Positions 1 to 8,322 of a DNA stretch of 27,375 nt are shown piece by piece (positions within the stretch are counted from its first letter, which is position 1; each line of letters opens with the position of its first letter). The stretch is taken from assembly GCA_045532055.1 (NCBI GenBank), contig JAZSFF010000041.1:1-27375 (forward strand), in the 5' to 3' direction. Source of the stretch: SIG440 sp045532055 (lineage in GTDB: Bacteria > Bacillota > Clostridia > Monoglobales > Monoglobaceae). The translations under genes were made by a program, and so were the position numbers. Under the pieces are notes generated by a model. The model was given only the letters and a program-made list of their open reading frames with translations, was not told the DNA's origin and ran no database searches.

Positions 1-437
1 GTTTTCACAAAGTCTTCAGCAGCCTCTTCAAAAACCTGAGTGATGATTGAAGTGATATATTCCTCATCGTCCTCATCGCTTTCTATCTTAAAAATATCAT
101 GATACTGAGAAATGGTTGAAATTTTCACATCATCCTCAAGACCGAACTCTGCCATGTCCCTAAGAGCCGTGATGTAGCTCTGTGCAATTTCCTTATCCAA
201 GGCAATGGACTTGCCGCCACCCTCGGTACGTTCAACCGAAACAAAAACCTCAACCTTGCCACGTGAAATATACTTTGCGGCAACCTGACGAATTTTGTCC
301 TCAACAAAATAATAATACTTGGGGACCCTGACAGCAAGGTCAAGATATCTGTGATTGACCGACTTAAGATTGACCTTGATTGTAAACTGGTCAACTGCCT
401 TTTCGGCTCTGCCAAAACCTGTCATACTCTTGAGCAT
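1..437 (-). CDS. yicC: YicC/YloC family endoribonuclease, N-terminal part (truncated by window edge)
   Basis: The reading frame opens at an ATG (437-435) eight bases after a GGAGG and runs off the left edge, so about 145 residues of a family usually near 290 are visible. The N-terminus MLKSMTGFGRAE is the signature of YicC/YloC proteins, followed by typical segments such as VNHRYLDL and KYISRGKVEVFVSVER. Family members are RNA endonucleases linked to small-RNA turnover and stationary-phase survival; the catalytic C-terminal half is outside the window, so activity cannot be judged here. It is divergent from rqcH, an arrangement I associate with Firmicutes (yloC near yloA). A SigA-type promoter at 500-528 reads into it. 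Confidence 0.93.
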   Translation of the reverse strand, partial: MLKSMTGFGRAEKAVDQFTIKVNLKSVNHRYLDLAVRVPKYYYFVEDKIRQVAAKYISRGKVEVFVSVERTEGGGKSIALDKEIAQSYITALRDMAEFGLEDDVKISTISQYHDIFKIESDEDDEEYITSIITQVFEEAAEDFVK

Positions 438-499
438 AACCCATACCTCCAACGCTGCGGATTTTTCATTTACACAAACTCCCAGCCATACTATGTGTA

Positions 500-528
500 A
501 TTATAACACATATTTCCAAAAAAATCAA
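500..528 (-). promoter_or_regulatory. SigA-type promoter for yicC
   Basis: On the minus strand TTGATT (528-523) is followed after exactly 17 bases by TATAAT (505-500). It lies about 60 bases upstream of the yicC start and is back-to-back with the rqcH promoter. Confidence 0.7.
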
Positions 529-536
529 ATAAATAT

Positions 537-565
537 TTGAAAAACTTTTTCTTTTGGTGTATACT
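537..565 (+). promoter_or_regulatory. SigA-type promoter for rqcH
   Basis: TTGAAA (537-542), 17-base spacer, TATACT (560-565). A start site near 572 would exclude the longer in-frame ATG at 554 and supports the rqcH start at 617. Confidence 0.7.
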
Positions 566-616
566 GTTAAAAAGAACTCAAAATATATAAATATATACTG
601 TATACAGGAGATTGTT

Positions 617-2383
617 ATGGCCTTTGACGGATTTGTTGCCCACAATATGGTGGATGAATTAAACAGAATATTGAATCTTGGAAAAATCGATAAAATATAC
701 CAACCCGAGAAAGACGAGATTACCATATCTGTACGAACACGAGAGGGTGCTTTCAGGCTGCTTATTTCTGCAGCAACATCAAACCCCAGACTTCACCTGA
801 CAAATGCAACGCGCCAAAACCCCATATCCGCACCGCTTTTTTGTATGATACTACGAAAGCATCTGGTTGGAGGCAAAATTATTGGTATATCACAGTATGG
901 ATTTGACCGTATTGTTAAAATCGAAATTGAATGTTATACGGAACTTGGTGACCTGACCAAAAAAAGTCTTATTGTTGAAATTATGGGTAAGCACAGCAAT
1001 ATCATCCTGATTCAGGAAGACAACAAAATAATCGATTGTATAAAGCACGTTGACTTTACAACCAGTGCTGTACGTCAGGTTCTGCCCGGACTGATTTACG
1101 AACTTCCTCCTGCACAAGATAAATTTGACCCACGAAACATTGACATTGCCGGTCTTATGGAAAAAATTAAACTTCTTCCAAAAGACGCTTTGATGGATAA
1201 ATTTTTGCTCTCCCAGTTCACCGGAATGAGTCCGTTGATGGCAAGGGAAATTGTATATCGTTATGCATCTGATACCAAGATTTTTGCTTGCGACACAGAT
1301 GCGAAAAAATTTGCAGAACATACCGAAAACTTTGTTTTTGGCACAATCAACGGCAAGGAACAGCCGTCAATTGTCAAAGAGAAAGACACAAAAAAGCCTC
1401 TTGCGTTCTCTTGTGTCAGTCTCACTCAATACAGCGGTATTGGACAGATTATATCCTGCGATTCTTTGAGTTATGCCGTTGAGGAATTTTTTGCAACGCG
1501 TGACCTCCATGACAGACTCACACAAAAGGCATCTGGCACTGTAAAGGTTATAAACAACAATATCGACCGTTGCGAAAAGAAAATAGCTATTCATACCGAC
1601 ATTATCCAAAAATCTCAAAACCGTGACAAGTACAAGATTTATGGTGACCTTTTGACAGCAAACCTGTATATGATACAGCCATCAACCGAGCAGGTCACCG
1701 TTCAGAACTACTACTCCGAGAACTGCGAAGAGATAACCATCGCCTTAAAGCCTGAACTTTCTCCCTCAAGGAATGCCCAAAGATATTACAAGCTCTATGC
1801 CAAAGCCAAAACAGCAGAAGAACATTCCGAAAAGCAGCTCGAAGATGCCTGCATTGAAAAGGCATACCTTGAATCCGTTCTGGACAGCGTAAACCGTGCA
1901 ACAAGCTATGAGGATATCTCTGAAATTCGTGAAGAACTTGCGGAACAAGGGTATATATCATCACAAAACTCAAAAAAGAAAAAGACACAGAAGAAGTCAA
2001 AGCCTATGGAATTTATATCTTCTGAGGGCTACACCATATTGGTTGGGAAAAACAATAAACAAAATGACGAGCTTACCATACGTACTGCGTATTCCACGGA
2101 TATGTGGCTTCATACCAAGGTTATCCCAGGTTCACATGTTATAATCCGCACAAACGGCACCGGTGAAGTGCCTGATAACACCCTTGTGGAGGCAGCCACC
2201 ATCGCAGCATACTTCAGCAAAGCCCAAAAATCAACAGGGGTGGGCGTTGACTATACTCTCATAAAAAACATCAGAAAACCAAATGGTTCAAAACCCGGTT
2301 TTGTAATTTATGAAACAAACTATACAGTATATGTAACACCAGATGAAAAACTGGTCGAAAAACTCAAAAAAACGGATTTGTGA
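617..2383 (+). CDS. rqcH: RqcH, ribosome quality control NFACT protein
   Basis: 588 residues from the ATG at 617, preceded by CAGGAG at a good distance. RqcH (YloA, formerly called fibronectin-binding protein FbpA) binds stalled 50S subunits and recruits tRNA-Ala to add C-terminal alanine tails that mark the nascent chain for degradation. The NFACT-N start (MAFDGFVAHNMVDEL) is clear, and residues D97 and R98 in GFDRIV match the DR pair needed for tailing in the B. subtilis protein. A helix-hairpin-helix-like segment follows (about 190-225), then a charged coiled-coil region (about 340-440), a lysine-rich linker (SKKKKTQKKSK) and the NFACT-R domain from about residue 470 (DMWLHTK, GSHVIIR). 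It seems intact and likely active. The stop codon lies inside the terminator hairpin. Confidence 0.96.
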   Translation: MAFDGFVAHNMVDELNRILNLGKIDKIYQPEKDEITISVRTREGAFRLLISAATSNPRLHLTNATRQNPISAPLFCMILRKHLVGGKIIGISQYGFDRIVKIEIECYTELGDLTKKSLIVEIMGKHSNIILIQEDNKIIDCIKHVDFTTSAVRQVLPGLIYELPPAQDKFDPRNIDIAGLMEKIKLLPKDALMDKFLLSQFTGMSPLMAREIVYRYASDTKIFACDTDAKKFAEHTENFVFGTINGKEQPSIVKEKDTKKPLAFSCVSLTQYSGIGQIISCDSLSYAVEEFFATRDLHDRLTQKASGTVKVINNNIDRCEKKIAIHTDIIQKSQNRDKYKIYGDLLTANLYMIQPSTEQVTVQNYYSENCEEITIALKPELSPSRNAQRYYKLYAKAKTAEEHSEKQLEDACIEKAYLESVLDSVNRATSYEDISEIREELAEQGYISSQNSKKKKTQKKSKPMEFISSEGYTILVGKNNKQNDELTIRTAYSTDMWLHTKVIPGSHVIIRTNGTGEVPDNTLVEAATIAAYFSKAQKSTGVGVDYTLIKNIRKPNGSKPGFVIYETNYTVYVTPDEKLVEKLKKTDL

Positions 2384-2402
2384 TTTACACATCCGTTTTT
2401 CT
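2366..2402. terminator. Bidirectional terminator between rqcH and the DUF4080 gene
   Basis: ACGGAT-(T)-TGTG / CACA-TCCGT stem around a 5-base loop, flanked by A-runs on the left and T-runs on the right, so it can end transcripts from either side. It overlaps the rqcH stop codon (2381-2383) and begins at the stop of the convergent minus-strand gene. Confidence 0.8.
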
Positions 2403-3863
2403 TTAATCTGTATCGATTTTGTACCAGTCCGGAGTGCCCACTCCGTTTGAATGCCACTTTGCAAAGTCATTTTTCATCACGGATATAACCGCTTTGGTTT
2501 CCCCTTGTGAAAGTTCCTCCGTCAAAAATTCATAAAGCAACTGATAAAGAGTTATTCTTTTGACGCCCTGTCCAACGAGTCCCTGTTTTGCCCAGAATTG
2601 TGAAAGTTTATAGTAAAAATCAAAGGGGGTTTCAAAAAACTCCATAATCTTATCAAGGGTATCATAGAATCGTCCGGAATTAAAGTACCGTTCCAGAACA
2701 TCCTCCACGCCCTTTAACTTTATCACGTCATCATAAGAGAGCCACTTTGTAGAAAAAACTTCATATGGTGCAAAACAGTTGTAAAGGATATCATACTTTT
2801 CTGAGTTTCTTCTGAGTTCTGAACCTTTAAGCAGTTTCAAAAAGCCCAACTGCAGAACATGTGGATTCATATTATATACTTGATTAAAGGATTTTTTAAA
2901 GGTTTCAAAATCTTCATAGGGAAGTCCTGCAATCAAGTCAAGGTGCAACATCACATTGGTCTTTTCACGCAATTCCCTTACATTTCTTTCAAGCACATTA
3001 AGGTTCATTGTACGGCTTATTTCAGAAATTGTCCGGTCGTTTGTGCTTTGAACTCCAATCTCAAACTGGAACTTGCCCTTGGGTGCTTCTTTCAACACCT
3101 CTATTGCATCTTGGCTTATCAGGTCTGCCCCGATTTCAAAATGAAAACAGGTTTCCCCACCAAGTTCCAGACAATATTTCCAGATTTCAAGTGCCCTGTT
3201 TTTGTCCGCGTTAAAAGTTCTGTCCACAAACTTGACTGTCATTACTCCTGCATCAACAAATCGTTTCAATTCCGTCTTAACTCTGTCAAAATTCAGAAAT
3301 CTGACCCCCTGGTCAACCGATGAAAGACAATAAGCACAGCTAAAAGGACAACCTCTGCTGGTTTCATAATACACAAGCTTTTCGCCTTTGACGATTTTCT
3401 CTAAATCCTCATCTGTATACGGAAAAAGCAGTTCTTCCATTGTTTCAGATTTTCTGCCATAGATTATCTGTCTGTCATCAGGAACATTCTCTACCAATTC
3501 CGGAATCGCAATCTCACCCTCACCGCAAACCACAAAATCAATAAACTGGTTTTCCAAAAGCACTTTCTCTGCATCAAAGGACACTTCAGGACCGCCCAAT
3601 ATAATGGTACACTCAGGCTTTAACTGTTTCAGGTTCTGACAAAGTTCGAGCACCCTGCCAACATTCCATATGTAACACGAAAAGCCATACACATCACAGT
3701 CTGACATATACAGCTTCTCAATTATTCTTTCCTTTGGTTCGTTTATGGTAAATTCGCAAAAGTCACAGTCAATTCCTTTTGCTTCACAGCTTCGGGTAAG
3801 ATATCTCACCGCTATGTTGGTATGGACATATTTTGCATTTACCGCAACAAATAATGCCTTCAT
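2403..3863 (-). CDS. B12-binding domain radical SAM protein with DUF4080 C-terminus
   Basis: 486 residues. The N-terminal ~150 residues look like a cobalamin-binding Rossmann domain (MKALFVAVNAKYVHTN, GFSCYIWNV, ILGGPEVSF, VVCGEGE). The radical SAM core follows with the 4Fe-4S ligands C172, C176 and C179 in RGCPFSCAYC, then a barrel with HFEIGADLI and FEIGVQS. The C-terminal ~130 residues (PYEVFSTKWLSYDDVIKLK onward) fit DUF4080. The family's substrate is not known to me; cobalamin-dependent radical SAM enzymes often methylate unactivated carbons, but that is inference. Its ATG overlaps the luxS stop by one base (TAATG), so translation is probably coupled. It is last in the rnc-elp3-luxS cluster and ends at the bidirectional terminator. 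Confidence 0.88.
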   Translation of the reverse strand: MKALFVAVNAKYVHTNIAVRYLTRSCEAKGIDCDFCEFTINEPKERIIEKLYMSDCDVYGFSCYIWNVGRVLELCQNLKQLKPECTIILGGPEVSFDAEKVLLENQFIDFVVCGEGEIAIPELVENVPDDRQIIYGRKSETMEELLFPYTDEDLEKIVKGEKLVYYETSRGCPFSCAYCLSSVDQGVRFLNFDRVKTELKRFVDAGVMTVKFVDRTFNADKNRALEIWKYCLELGGETCFHFEIGADLISQDAIEVLKEAPKGKFQFEIGVQSTNDRTISEISRTMNLNVLERNVRELREKTNVMLHLDLIAGLPYEDFETFKKSFNQVYNMNPHVLQLGFLKLLKGSELRRNSEKYDILYNCFAPYEVFSTKWLSYDDVIKLKGVEDVLERYFNSGRFYDTLDKIMEFFETPFDFYYKLSQFWAKQGLVGQGVKRITLYQLLYEFLTEELSQGETKAVISVMKNDFAKWHSNGVGTPDWYKIDTD

Positions 3864-4330
3864 TATTTTTCTCCCGTTTCGTACTCCAAATCCTTCTCGC
3901 TCTCTCCCGCAATCTTTTCAAGGTAACTCGTCGCCTCTTCCTTGGCAAGATTTACGTCAAGGTTCCTGTAATTACCACACTCTATCTCGCTGTATCCCGG
4001 CATCTTGCCATCATACTCCGAAATACCTTTGAGCACTCGTTTTACCTCGGCAAGAACTTCCTTATGGTCTGCGTTGCGAATGAGCAAATAAAACCCCGTC
4101 TGGCATCCCATAGGTCCAACATATACCACCTGATCCTTTAAGTTGCCATTTCGCATAAATGTGGCAAAAAGATGTTCAAATGAATGCATAAGGGCATTTG
4201 ACATTACATCCCCTGTGTTTGGTTTTCTCATACGCACATCATATGTTGTTATATCTCCGTCAACCCTTGATATATATATCCATTCACGGATAAATCTGTG
4301 GTCAACTGTGAAACTTGCAATCCTTTGCAT
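3863..4330 (-). CDS. luxS: S-ribosylhomocysteine lyase LuxS
   Basis: 155 residues, normal family length. LuxS cleaves S-ribosylhomocysteine to homocysteine and DPD, the AI-2 precursor, and so belongs to the activated methyl cycle. Metal ligands are visible as H49 and H53 in HSFEH, and C118 in ECGNY; the catalytic cysteine is C76 in VGPMGCQTGFY; E52 is the general base. GAGGACGG lies just upstream of the ATG. It sits 9 bases after the Elp3-like gene and is coupled to the DUF4080 radical SAM gene. The two flanking enzymes consume SAM, which makes a methyl-cycle role as plausible as signalling; no AI-2 receptor or uptake genes are in the window. No Pfs/MTAN nucleosidase gene is nearby. Confidence 0.97.
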   Translation of the reverse strand: MQRIASFTVDHRFIREWIYISRVDGDITTYDVRMRKPNTGDVMSNALMHSFEHLFATFMRNGNLKDQVVYVGPMGCQTGFYLLIRNADHKEVLAEVKRVLKGISEYDGKMPGYSEIECGNYRNLDVNLAKEEATSYLEKIAGESEKDLEYETGEK

Positions 4331-4339
4331 AACCGTCCT

Positions 4340-5314
4340 CTAGCCTTTCTGCACAACTGCTTTGAGCTGTATATTATACTTTTTCATAAAATACTCTTTG
4401 TTCATCCTTTTGTGTCCTATCACCTTTGAAACATCATTTGGTTTACATGCAAATTCAAAGGCACAATTCCTCAAATCCTTTTTTTGTATCTCCTTTTCAA
4501 TAACATCACGGAAACACAAAGACTCCACCAGTTCGCCAAAAGCCTGATGATATGGGCCTGCAATGACTGAGTCGCCGGTATCCAATTCCTCCGACGAGTG
4601 AAGTCCAACTCTTATGACATCAATTCCGTTCTCCCTGAACATACAAACAGCCTCTTTTGCAAGTTCTGCTGCCTTATCAACTGTATAAGGCTGATATTCG
4701 CCGTTTTCGTAGAGTTTTTGGAGCTTTGTATCCCTCAAGGTCACAACGGGATAAATCCTGACACAATCGGGTTGCAGCTCAATGATATCTCTGACCGTCT
4801 GCATGTCCTTTTGTGGGTCAGCGCCATACATTCCCAGCATCATCTGGTGTCCCAGGCTAATGCCTCTTGCCTTTATCATTTCGGAGGCCTTTTTTACATC
4901 ATCAAAGCTATGCCCCCGATTGTTTAGTCTCAGCACTTCGTCATTGCTGCTTTGCACTCCCAATTCAATGGTGGTAACATTATATTTCGCCAACAAATCA
5001 AGGACTTCACGGCTTATATAATCCGGTCTGGTGGAAAGGCGTATCCCTGAAACTCTTGGAAAAAACTCTGCCGCCACCGACAACAATCTACCCTGTGTTT
5101 CATGCTCCAATCCCGTAAAACTGCCGCCAAAGAAAGCCACTTCAACAGATGCATTATCTGTTTTAATGGTACTCAAAAACCTGTCTATCATACATCTGAC
5201 ATCGTCCGTCTTAATGTCAGTATCCACGCCTGTTATCTTTTTTTGGTTGCAAAAAACACAGTGATGGGGACACCCTCTGTGGGGTATAAATATTGGCAAG
5301 TTATACTTTCTCAT
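4340..5314 (-). CDS. Elp3-like radical SAM protein (rnc-linked)
   Basis: 324 residues from MRKYNLPIFI. The 4Fe-4S ligands are C15, C19 and C22 in RGCPHHCVFC, followed by AFFGGSFTG, RLSTRPDYI, ELGVQSSND and GHQMMLGMYG, the pattern of radical SAM proteins in the elongator-protein-3/MiaB/NifB class. It lacks the long acetyltransferase domain of true Elp3, so it is an Elp3-like stand-alone enzyme; some relatives modify tRNA, but this one's substrate is unknown. An upstream ATG at 5365 is open, but the chosen start gives the usual N-terminus. It overlaps the end of rnc by 14 bases, an arrangement I recall from other Clostridia, and reads into luxS with a 9-base gap. Confidence 0.87.
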   Translation of the reverse strand: MRKYNLPIFIPHRGCPHHCVFCNQKKITGVDTDIKTDDVRCMIDRFLSTIKTDNASVEVAFFGGSFTGLEHETQGRLLSVAAEFFPRVSGIRLSTRPDYISREVLDLLAKYNVTTIELGVQSSNDEVLRLNNRGHSFDDVKKASEMIKARGISLGHQMMLGMYGADPQKDMQTVRDIIELQPDCVRIYPVVTLRDTKLQKLYENGEYQPYTVDKAAELAKEAVCMFRENGIDVIRVGLHSSEELDTGDSVIAGPYHQAFGELVESLCFRDVIEKEIQKKDLRNCAFEFACKPNDVSKVIGHKRMNKEYFMKKYNIQLKAVVQKG

Positions 5315-5975
5315 TACCTTTTTCCATTCTTTCGAAAGCATTTTTTGCAGCGTTTTGTTCTGCAAGCTTTCTATTTTTTCCTTTGCCTATGCCGATTATC
5401 CTATTTTGATAAAACGCCTCAACCAAGAATTCAGGGTCATGGTCAGGACCCGTCTTTTCTTTGAGCCTATATCCCACAACTTCAGTATTTTTGTCACGCT
5501 TTTGAAAGTATATCTGAAGTTCCGATTTATAGTTTGCTTCCCTTGAAATTTTGAAATTCCTGATTCTGTCGCCAAACACTTTCAAGGTCCATTCTTTTGC
5601 GGTATCACTGTCGCTGTCCAGATATATTGCCCCCAAAACCGCCTCAAAGGTGTCCGAAAGGATGGAATCCTTTTTTTCACCATTGCTTTTGGCCTCTGAG
5701 CGTCCGAATTTTATTTCATTTCCAAGGTCAAGCTCCCTCGCAAGCTCTGCAAGAGATTTTTCGCAAACCAATGCTGCACGGATTTTGGTAAGTTCCCCCT
5801 CATCATGGTCAGGGTATAAATTGTAAAGTTCTGTTGCAATAATATACGACAAAACACTATCCCCCAAAAACTCAAGGCGCTGATTGCTTTCTTTCTTCAA
5901 ATCGTTTGCCAGTGATATGTGTGTCAATGCCAATTCCAACAATTTTTGATTTCTAAACTGATATCCTATATTCAT
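5301..5975 (-). CDS. rnc: Ribonuclease III
   Basis: 224 residues from the ATG at 5975, chosen over the in-frame GTG at 5984 because AAGAGGTGA sits at the right distance and overlaps that GTG. RNase III cleaves double-stranded RNA, processing rRNA precursors and mRNAs. The signature NQRLEFLGDSVL is at residues 31-42 with acidic E35 and D39; the second metal-binding pair is D108 and E111 in DTFEAVLGAIYLD. A dsRNA-binding domain fills about 150-220 (ANYKSELQIYFQK, GKGKNRKLAEQNAAKNAF). First gene of the rnc-elp3-luxS-DUF4080 run. Unlike many Firmicutes, smc and ftsY are not next to it here. Confidence 0.97.
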   Translation of the reverse strand: MNIGYQFRNQKLLELALTHISLANDLKKESNQRLEFLGDSVLSYIIATELYNLYPDHDEGELTKIRAALVCEKSLAELARELDLGNEIKFGRSEAKSNGEKKDSILSDTFEAVLGAIYLDSDSDTAKEWTLKVFGDRIRNFKISREANYKSELQIYFQKRDKNTEVVGYRLKEKTGPDHDPEFLVEAFYQNRIIGIGKGKNRKLAEQNAAKNAFERMEKGNEKV

Positions 5976-5996
5976 TGATATCACCTCTTACTGTCA

Positions 5997-6025
5997 TATA
6001 TAATCCGCTCACACATTACGCACAA
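5997..6025 (-). promoter_or_regulatory. Possible promoter for the rnc operon
   Basis: Minus strand TTGTGC (6025-6020), 17-base spacer, TATATA (6002-5997), just upstream of the rnc ribosome binding site. The -35 match is weak; readthrough from acpP is possible as well. Confidence 0.4.
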
Positions 6026-6049
6026 GCGGACTTGTTTATTATCATTATT

Positions 6050-6090
6050 ATTAAAAGCAACGGACTATCATCAAAGAATGACAGTCCGTA
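6050..6090 (-). terminator. Terminator downstream of acpP
   Basis: Stem CGGACT-A-TCAT (6061-6071) with ATGA-C-AGTCCG (6078-6088), one A-C mismatch, 6-base loop. On the minus strand it is followed by TTGCTTTTAATAATAA, a fairly poor U-tract, so termination may be partial. Confidence 0.55.
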
Positions 6091-6094
6091 AAAA

Positions 6095-6328
6095 TTATTT
6101 CAGATTTTGATTGATATAGTTGACTGCATCGCCAACAGTTGAAATTTCCTCTGCCTCTTCATCAGAAATCTCCATATCAAACTCTTCTTCAAATGCCATC
6201 ATCAACTGAACCAAATCCAAAGAGTCTGCCTCTAAATCGTTTATAAACGAAGAATCCATTGTTATGCTGCTTTCCTCAATATCAAGCTGGTCTGCTGTAA
6301 TCTCTCTAACTTTTTCAAAAACTTCCAT
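6095..6328 (-). CDS. acpP: Acyl carrier protein
   Basis: 77 residues, very acidic. ACP carries growing acyl chains in fatty acid synthesis on a 4'-phosphopantetheine arm. The attachment serine is S36 in the DSLDLV motif (EADSLDLVQLMMAFEEEF), followed by the usual acidic helix (ISDEEAEEI). GGAGG is eight bases before the ATG. Its own promoter and terminator make it likely to be expressed apart from pgsA upstream and rnc downstream. No fab genes are in the window, although acpP next to rnc is common in bacteria. Confidence 0.97.
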   Translation of the reverse strand: MEVFEKVREITADQLDIEESSITMDSSFINDLEADSLDLVQLMMAFEEEFDMEISDEEAEEISTVGDAVNYINQNLK

Positions 6329-6364
6329 CTAGAAATCCTCCATTTTTTGTGTTTTGTTTGGTAC

Positions 6365-6393
6365 ATCATACCATAAAGCCGCTTTGCCGTCAA
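6365..6393 (-). promoter_or_regulatory. SigA-type promoter for acpP
   Basis: Minus strand TTGACG (6393-6388), 17-base spacer, TATGAT (6370-6365), about 40 bases before the acpP start. Confidence 0.7.
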
Positions 6394-6434
6394 TACATAA
6401 TTTGTTATTTTTTATTGCAAGTTCTCTATTTTTT

Positions 6435-6983
6435 TTACTTAAATGTGATGAGTTTGCGATTCTTAACCACATAGTCCAGCCCTGAATAAACAGTCAGAAT
6501 AACTGCCAGCGCAACCAGCCAAAACGTAAGTGCGCCCCAAAAGTCCTCCCCTACGCGCAGAGGAATGATTAAATCAACCATAACCCCAATCAATGCCACC
6601 ATCTGTGAAACAGTTTTCGCCTTGCCCCACTGACTCGCAGCAATCACTGTATTCTCGCCCATAGCAAGCTGACGAATGCCTGTTACAATCAATTCTCTTG
6701 CAATGATTATCATTACAACCCATGAATTGATAAAGTCTGCACCTATTCCCAAAAGGCATACCAATGCCGATATAGTGAGAATTTTGTCAGCCAAGGGGTC
6801 CATAAGTTTGCCAAAGGTTGTGACCTGATTATTCTTTCTTGCCAGATATCCGTCAAGTTGGTCGGTAAATGATGCAAGAACAAAAATTATAATTGCTGCC
6901 CAATAAGCCCCTGAAAGCAATGCCCACATAAAAATCGGCACCATTATAACTCTCAATAACGTAAGCATGTTTGGTGTATTCAT
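6435..6983 (-). CDS. pgsA: CDP-diacylglycerol-glycerol-3-phosphate 3-phosphatidyltransferase
   Basis: 182 residues from the ATG at 6983 (GAGGAAA upstream; the in-frame TTG at 6986 is unlikely). The integral membrane enzyme makes phosphatidylglycerol phosphate from CDP-diacylglycerol and glycerol-3-phosphate. The CDP-alcohol phosphotransferase motif is complete at residues 41-66: D41, D44, G45, A48, R49, G58, D62 and D66, with D66 the expected catalytic base. Hydrophobic segments lie at about 7-40, 70-90 and 115-170. It starts 16 bases after the rimO stop, in the recA-recX-rimO-pgsA run that recurs in Firmicutes. Confidence 0.95.
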   Translation of the reverse strand: MNTPNMLTLLRVIMVPIFMWALLSGAYWAAIIIFVLASFTDQLDGYLARKNNQVTTFGKLMDPLADKILTISALVCLLGIGADFINSWVVMIIIARELIVTGIRQLAMGENTVIAASQWGKAKTVSQMVALIGVMVDLIIPLRVGEDFWGALTFWLVALAVILTVYSGLDYVVKNRKLITFK

Positions 6984-6999
6984 CAAAATTTCCTCATTT

Positions 7000-8322
7000 C
7001 TATTTTATTTTTCCATACAGATCATATTCCATATAATCTGTGATTTCTACATTTGTAAATTCACCTGGGCTAAGTTTTTTCCTTGAGGTGAAAAACACCT
7101 TGCCGTCAATCTCCTCAGAGTCCCCATAGGTTCTGCCAAAGTACTGTTTGATAATACTATCATAGCCCTCTACCAGAACTTCAAATATTTTGCCCACTTT
7201 TTTACTGTTAAGTTCCTCAGATACAACCGCCTGGTCAATCATGACAGTTTCCTGACGGTTTTTCTTTTCGTCTTCATCAATTTGTCCCTGCAGTCTCGCC
7301 GCCGCAGTCCCCTCCTCCTGAGAATACGCAAAGACCCCAAGTCTGTCAAATTCTGTATCAGTAACAAACTGCCTCAGTTCTTCAAACTCTTCCTCCGTCT
7401 CGGTTGGAAAGCCTGCAATCAAAGACGTTCTGATTATTACATCAGGAATACGCTCTCTCAGTTTTTTTATGGTATCAACAATCTGCTGTTTATTTGTCCG
7501 TCTGCCCATCAGTTTTAATATTCTGTCATTGCAATGCTGAATGGGTATATCCAGATAATTGCAAATTTTATCATTGTTTGCAATAGTGTCAATCAATTCA
7601 TCTGTAACCAGTTCGGGGTAACAATAGTGCAATCTTATCCAATTTACATTTTCAATCTTGCACAGTTCATCAAGAAGACAAGGTAATTTGTATTCGCCAT
7701 AAATATCCATCCCGTACCTTGTGGTATCCTGTGCAATAACCACCAGTTCCTTGGCTCCATTATCCGCAAGATGTTTTGCCTCTGCCACAATATCCTCAAT
7801 GGTTCGACTTCTGTATTTGCCTCTTATTGACGGAATCACACAATAAGTACAGTTGTTGTCACAACCCTCAGCGATTTTTAAATATGCCATATATCCGGGT
7901 GTAGTAACAACCCTGTTAAGACTTTTGCAAGGCATATACTGCTCTGAACAATGTATTTCACTCATTCCCGAAATATGATTTTTCAAAACCTCTGCAATCT
8001 TGTCATATTCGTTGGTTCCTATAACAATATCAACTTCAGGAATTTCCTTAAGAATCTCCTCTTTATACCTTTGACTCATGCATCCTGTAACCACCAGAAT
8101 ACGGTTAACGTCCCTCTTTTTGTATTCTATATGCTCCAGTATGCAATCAATAGACTCCTGCTTTGCGGCGTCAATAAATGCACAGGTATTCACAATCATA
8201 ATATCTGCATTTTCTTCGCTTTCTGCAATTTCAAAGCCGTTTTTTTTAAGGATTCCAAGCATTTCCTCTGCATCAACCAGATTCTTTGAACACCCCAAAG
8301 AAACCAGGGAAACCTTACTCAT
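7000..8322 (-). CDS. rimO: Ribosomal protein S12 methylthiotransferase RimO
   Basis: 440 residues from the ATG at 8322, with AAGAGGTGAGG just upstream. RimO adds a methylthio group to the conserved aspartate of ribosomal protein S12, using two 4Fe-4S clusters. The auxiliary cluster ligands are C11 (LGCSKN), C47 (NTCAFI) and C81 (TGCMSQR); the radical SAM cluster ligands are C154, C158 and C161 in GCDNNCTYC. A C-terminal TRAM domain (about 375-440) ends the protein. LGCSKNLVDAE and IPSIRGKYRSR favour RimO over its tRNA-modifying relative MiaB. It overlaps the recX stop by eight bases. Confidence 0.96.
   Translation of the reverse strand: MSKVSLVSLGCSKNLVDAEEMLGILKKNGFEIAESEENADIMIVNTCAFIDAAKQESIDCILEHIEYKKRDVNRILVVTGCMSQRYKEEILKEIPEVDIVIGTNEYDKIAEVLKNHISGMSEIHCSEQYMPCKSLNRVVTTPGYMAYLKIAEGCDNNCTYCVIPSIRGKYRSRTIEDIVAEAKHLADNGAKELVVIAQDTTRYGMDIYGEYKLPCLLDELCKIENVNWIRLHYCYPELVTDELIDTIANNDKICNYLDIPIQHCNDRILKLMGRRTNKQQIVDTIKKLRERIPDVIIRTSLIAGFPTETEEEFEELRQFVTDTEFDRLGVFAYSQEEGTAAARLQGQIDEDEKKNRQETVMIDQAVVSEELNSKKVGKIFEVLVEGYDSIIKQYFGRTYGDSEEIDGKVFFTSRKKLSPGEFTNVEITDYMEYDLYGKIK

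Noticed and set aside
554..616. Longer rqcH start at 554
   Set aside because: The codon overlaps the promoter spacer and would be upstream of the predicted transcript start; ATG 617 has a ribosome binding site and the family N-terminus.
3863..4330. luxS as evidence for a quorum-sensing system
   Set aside because: No AI-2 receptor, Lsr transporter or response regulator is nearby; LuxS alone is explained by the methyl cycle.
6007..6032. CCGCT / AGCGG inverted repeat upstream of rnc
   Set aside because: Only five base pairs with a long loop; overlaps the putative promoter but is too weak to call an operator or terminator.
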